DNA of 6,321 nt from Ruminiclostridium sp. GTDB lineage: Bacteria > Bacillota > Clostridia > DSM-8532. Shown in pieces: positions 4,817 through 6,321 of the stretch (its first letter is position 1; each line of letters opens with the position of its first letter). The notes beneath the pieces are model-generated. The model saw only the letters and a program-made list of their open reading frames with translations, was not told where the DNA came from and searched no databases. The stretch lies in the NCBI GenBank assembly GCA_003535195.1, contig DOHN01000124.1, positions 1,581 through 7,901 of the forward strand, in the 5' to 3' direction. The translations under genes were made by a program, and so were the position numbers.

Positions 4817-6212
4817 AATGGTTACCGCATCTTGAATATATGGTCCTGGCCACATGAACGCCGCTGGCAGAAGCCTGCGAAAGGCCTCTGGTAATGCCTG
4901 CGCCGTCACCGATGGCAAAGAAATCGGGCAGCTCGGTCTCCAGCTCACCGCTTAGCAGCAGTCTCGCACTGTAGAATTTAACTTCCACACCATACAGCAG
5001 AGTATCATAATTGGCTGTTCCGGGAGCGATATGATCCAGAGCCGATATCATCTCTATAATATTATCAAGATGCCTCTTAGTCAGCACCAGACTCAAATCC
5101 CCGGGGGTCGCCTTCATGGTGGGCCTGGTAAAGCTTTGGGCCAGCCGGTGCTCATTTGTGCGTTTGCCCTTTATCAGATCCCCGAAACGCTGTACCAGAA
5201 TACCCCCGCCTAGCATATTGGAAAGGGAAGCGATCCTCTTGCCATACTGGTAGGGTTCATTGAATGGCTTTGTAAACCGGTTGCTGACTAAAATGGCAAA
5301 ATTCGTGTTCTCACTTCTAAGGGATGGATCCGTGTAACTGTGGCCATTTACTGTAATGATTCCGTCCACATTTTCACTGACCACATGGCCATATGGGTTC
5401 ATACAGAATGTACGCACCAGGTCCCCATATTGCTTTGTTCTGTATAAAAATTTTGATTCATAAACAATATCTGTAATGCTTTCAAATATTTTAGCGGGAA
5501 GCTCCACACGGACCCCGATGTCCACCTGGTTATTGATGAGCGGAAGATTCAGCTTTTTGCATTGAGAAGAGAACCATTCGGCTCCCGACCGGCCCGGAGC
5601 GGCAATGAGATAGCGGCAGCAAGCCTGCTGGCCGTCGGAAAGGGTAATTCTATATCCACCGTTATTTTTCTCGATGGACTCGACAAAAGAGCCGCAGCAG
5701 ATCTCGATCCGGTCATTTAAATAGTCAAAGATTCTGCTCAGGATTTTCCTGTTGTTCTCGGTTCCCAAGTGCTTCACCTCTGCATCCAATAAGTGCAGGT
5801 CATGGGACAGCGCCTTTCTGGATATTTCCCGGGCCTCGGGAGTACTGGTGGAAAACCGCTGAAGGGTTGCGCCGAATTCAACGTTAATGGAGTCCACGTA
5901 CTCAATAAGGTTCATAATATCCTGGGGATCCAGGTATTCATCCAGCCAGCCGCCAAATTGGGTGGTGAAATTATATTTTCCGTCGGAAAAAGCTCCTGCA
6001 CCGCCGAACCCGTTCATAATTCCGCAGGAATCACAGTTGATGCACGCATCAACCTTCTTGTCCACGATGGGGCATCTCCGGTGATAGATGTCGTTTCCCT
6101 GTTCCAGCATTAGGATATCCATATCGGGCATGAGCTTTTGCAGCTCATAGCCCGCAAAGATGCCGGAGGTGCCGCCTCCTATAATAATGGTATCATAACT
6201 GTTTTTTTTCAT
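4815..6212 (-). CDS. FAD-dependent dehydrogenase, uncharacterised family (COG2509-like), with Cys cluster
   Basis: The protein has 465 residues from the preferred start. Near the N-terminus is a Rossmann FAD-binding motif IIIGGGTSG (residues 9-17) with Glu37 ending the second strand to bind ribose. A second FAD contact, FFAIGDGAGITRGL, lies near the C-terminus, as in two-part flavoprotein folds. Between them are RRCP (Cys47) and CINCDSC (Cys57, Cys60, Cys63), followed by GFGGAGAFSDGK. This pattern I associate with the COG2509 dehydrogenases, whose substrate is unknown. It is likely a cytoplasmic oxidoreductase; no signal peptide or membrane segment is seen. Start: the ATG at 6210-6212 has AGGTGA just upstream. 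A TTG in frame at 6231-6233 would add seven residues but has no ribosome binding site. It is convergent with spoVT and shares its end with that terminator; no terminator of its own is evident. Confidence 0.88.
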   Translation of the reverse strand: MKKNSYDTIIIGGGTSGIFAGYELQKLMPDMDILMLEQGNDIYHRRCPIVDKKVDACINCDSCGIMNGFGGAGAFSDGKYNFTTQFGGWLDEYLDPQDIMNLIEYVDSINVEFGATLQRFSTSTPEAREISRKALSHDLHLLDAEVKHLGTENNRKILSRIFDYLNDRIEICCGSFVESIEKNNGGYRITLSDGQQACCRYLIAAPGRSGAEWFSSQCKKLNLPLINNQVDIGVRVELPAKIFESITDIVYESKFLYRTKQYGDLVRTFCMNPYGHVVSENVDGIITVNGHSYTDPSLRSENTNFAILVSNRFTKPFNEPYQYGKRIASLSNMLGGGILVQRFGDLIKGKRTNEHRLAQSFTRPTMKATPGDLSLVLTKRHLDNIIEMISALDHIAPGTANYDTLLYGVEVKFYSARLLLSGELETELPDFFAIGDGAGITRGLSQASASGVHVARTIYSRCGNH

Positions 6213-6252
6213 TTCTTCACCTGCTTTAATCAATCAGTCTGCCGGTCATCAT

Positions 6253-6321
6253 TCAGTCCGGCCCAATGTTTCCGGGCGCCCATTCGAAATCTTTAATCTG
6301 TAATTTAGCGTCATGAGTGAT
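6253..6321 (-). CDS. Possible C-terminal end of an upstream minus-strand gene (partial)
   Basis: Read on the minus strand from the right edge, one frame is open for 22 codons and ends at TGA (6253-6255), 40 nt before the FAD dehydrogenase start. The peptide includes LQIKDFEWAPG and ends GNIGPD, with codon use like the neighbouring genes. A second frame is also open but has less natural codons. The piece is too short to identify. If real, the gene may be in an operon with the dehydrogenase. Confidence 0.3.
   Translation of the reverse strand: MTHDAKLQIKDFEWAPGNIGPD

Noticed and set aside
5793..6113. 106-codon plus-strand frame opposite the FAD dehydrogenase
   Set aside because: It overlaps the conserved Cys-cluster region of the real gene, has no ribosome binding site and no recognisable motif.
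6213..6233. TTG-initiated, seven-residue longer start for the FAD dehydrogenase
   Set aside because: There is no Shine-Dalgarno sequence before the TTG, whereas AGGTGA sits properly before the ATG at 6210-6212. The Rossmann motif begins within ten residues of that ATG, as expected.

Overview
The window looks like ordinary chromosome from an endospore-forming, Gram-positive anaerobe of the Clostridia type. The main reasons are a near-textbook SpoVT (sporulation regulator), strong AGGAGG-type ribosome binding sites, a TTG start, moderate G+C, and the aroQ / Xaa-Pro peptidase / efp gene order that is common in Firmicutes (compare yqhS-yqhT-efp of Bacillus subtilis). I see no insertion sequence, phage gene, CRISPR array, tRNA or rRNA.

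Layout from left to right. (1) The C-terminal half of an endonuclease IV-like TIM-barrel protein runs off the left edge. (2) Facing it, with only 2 bp between the stop codons, is a complete UbiA-family membrane prenyltransferase (MenA-like) on the minus strand. (3) A 291-bp divergent intergenic region carries a good sigma-A-type promoter at 1500-1528 and a roughly 180-nt leader with two clear helices. The leader resembles no riboswitch class I know. (4) The operon aroQ (type II 3-dehydroquinate dehydratase), Xaa-Pro peptidase (M24B) and efp (elongation factor P) follows, closed by a strong intrinsic terminator at 3979-4006. (5) spoVT is a separate unit with a TTG start. A terminator-like hairpin lies inside the gene at the junction of its two domains, and a long 19-bp hairpin and then a probable terminator lie downstream. 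(6) On the minus strand, convergent with spoVT, is a large FAD-dependent dehydrogenase of an uncharacterised family with a four-cysteine cluster. It may be preceded by the tail of another minus-strand gene at the right edge.

How the genes fit together: aroQ makes 3-dehydroshikimate for chorismate synthesis. EF-P relieves ribosome stalling at polyproline, and the peptidase cleaves bonds to proline, so two of the three operon genes deal with proline. SpoVT acts in the developing forespore. The prenyltransferase may use an aromatic acceptor derived from chorismate, but no other quinone gene is visible here.

I do not see a clear new multi-gene system. The points most worth checking are the unassigned aroQ leader, the hairpin inside spoVT, the long hairpin after spoVT, and the cysteine cluster of the FAD protein. 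None of the assignments was checked against a database.
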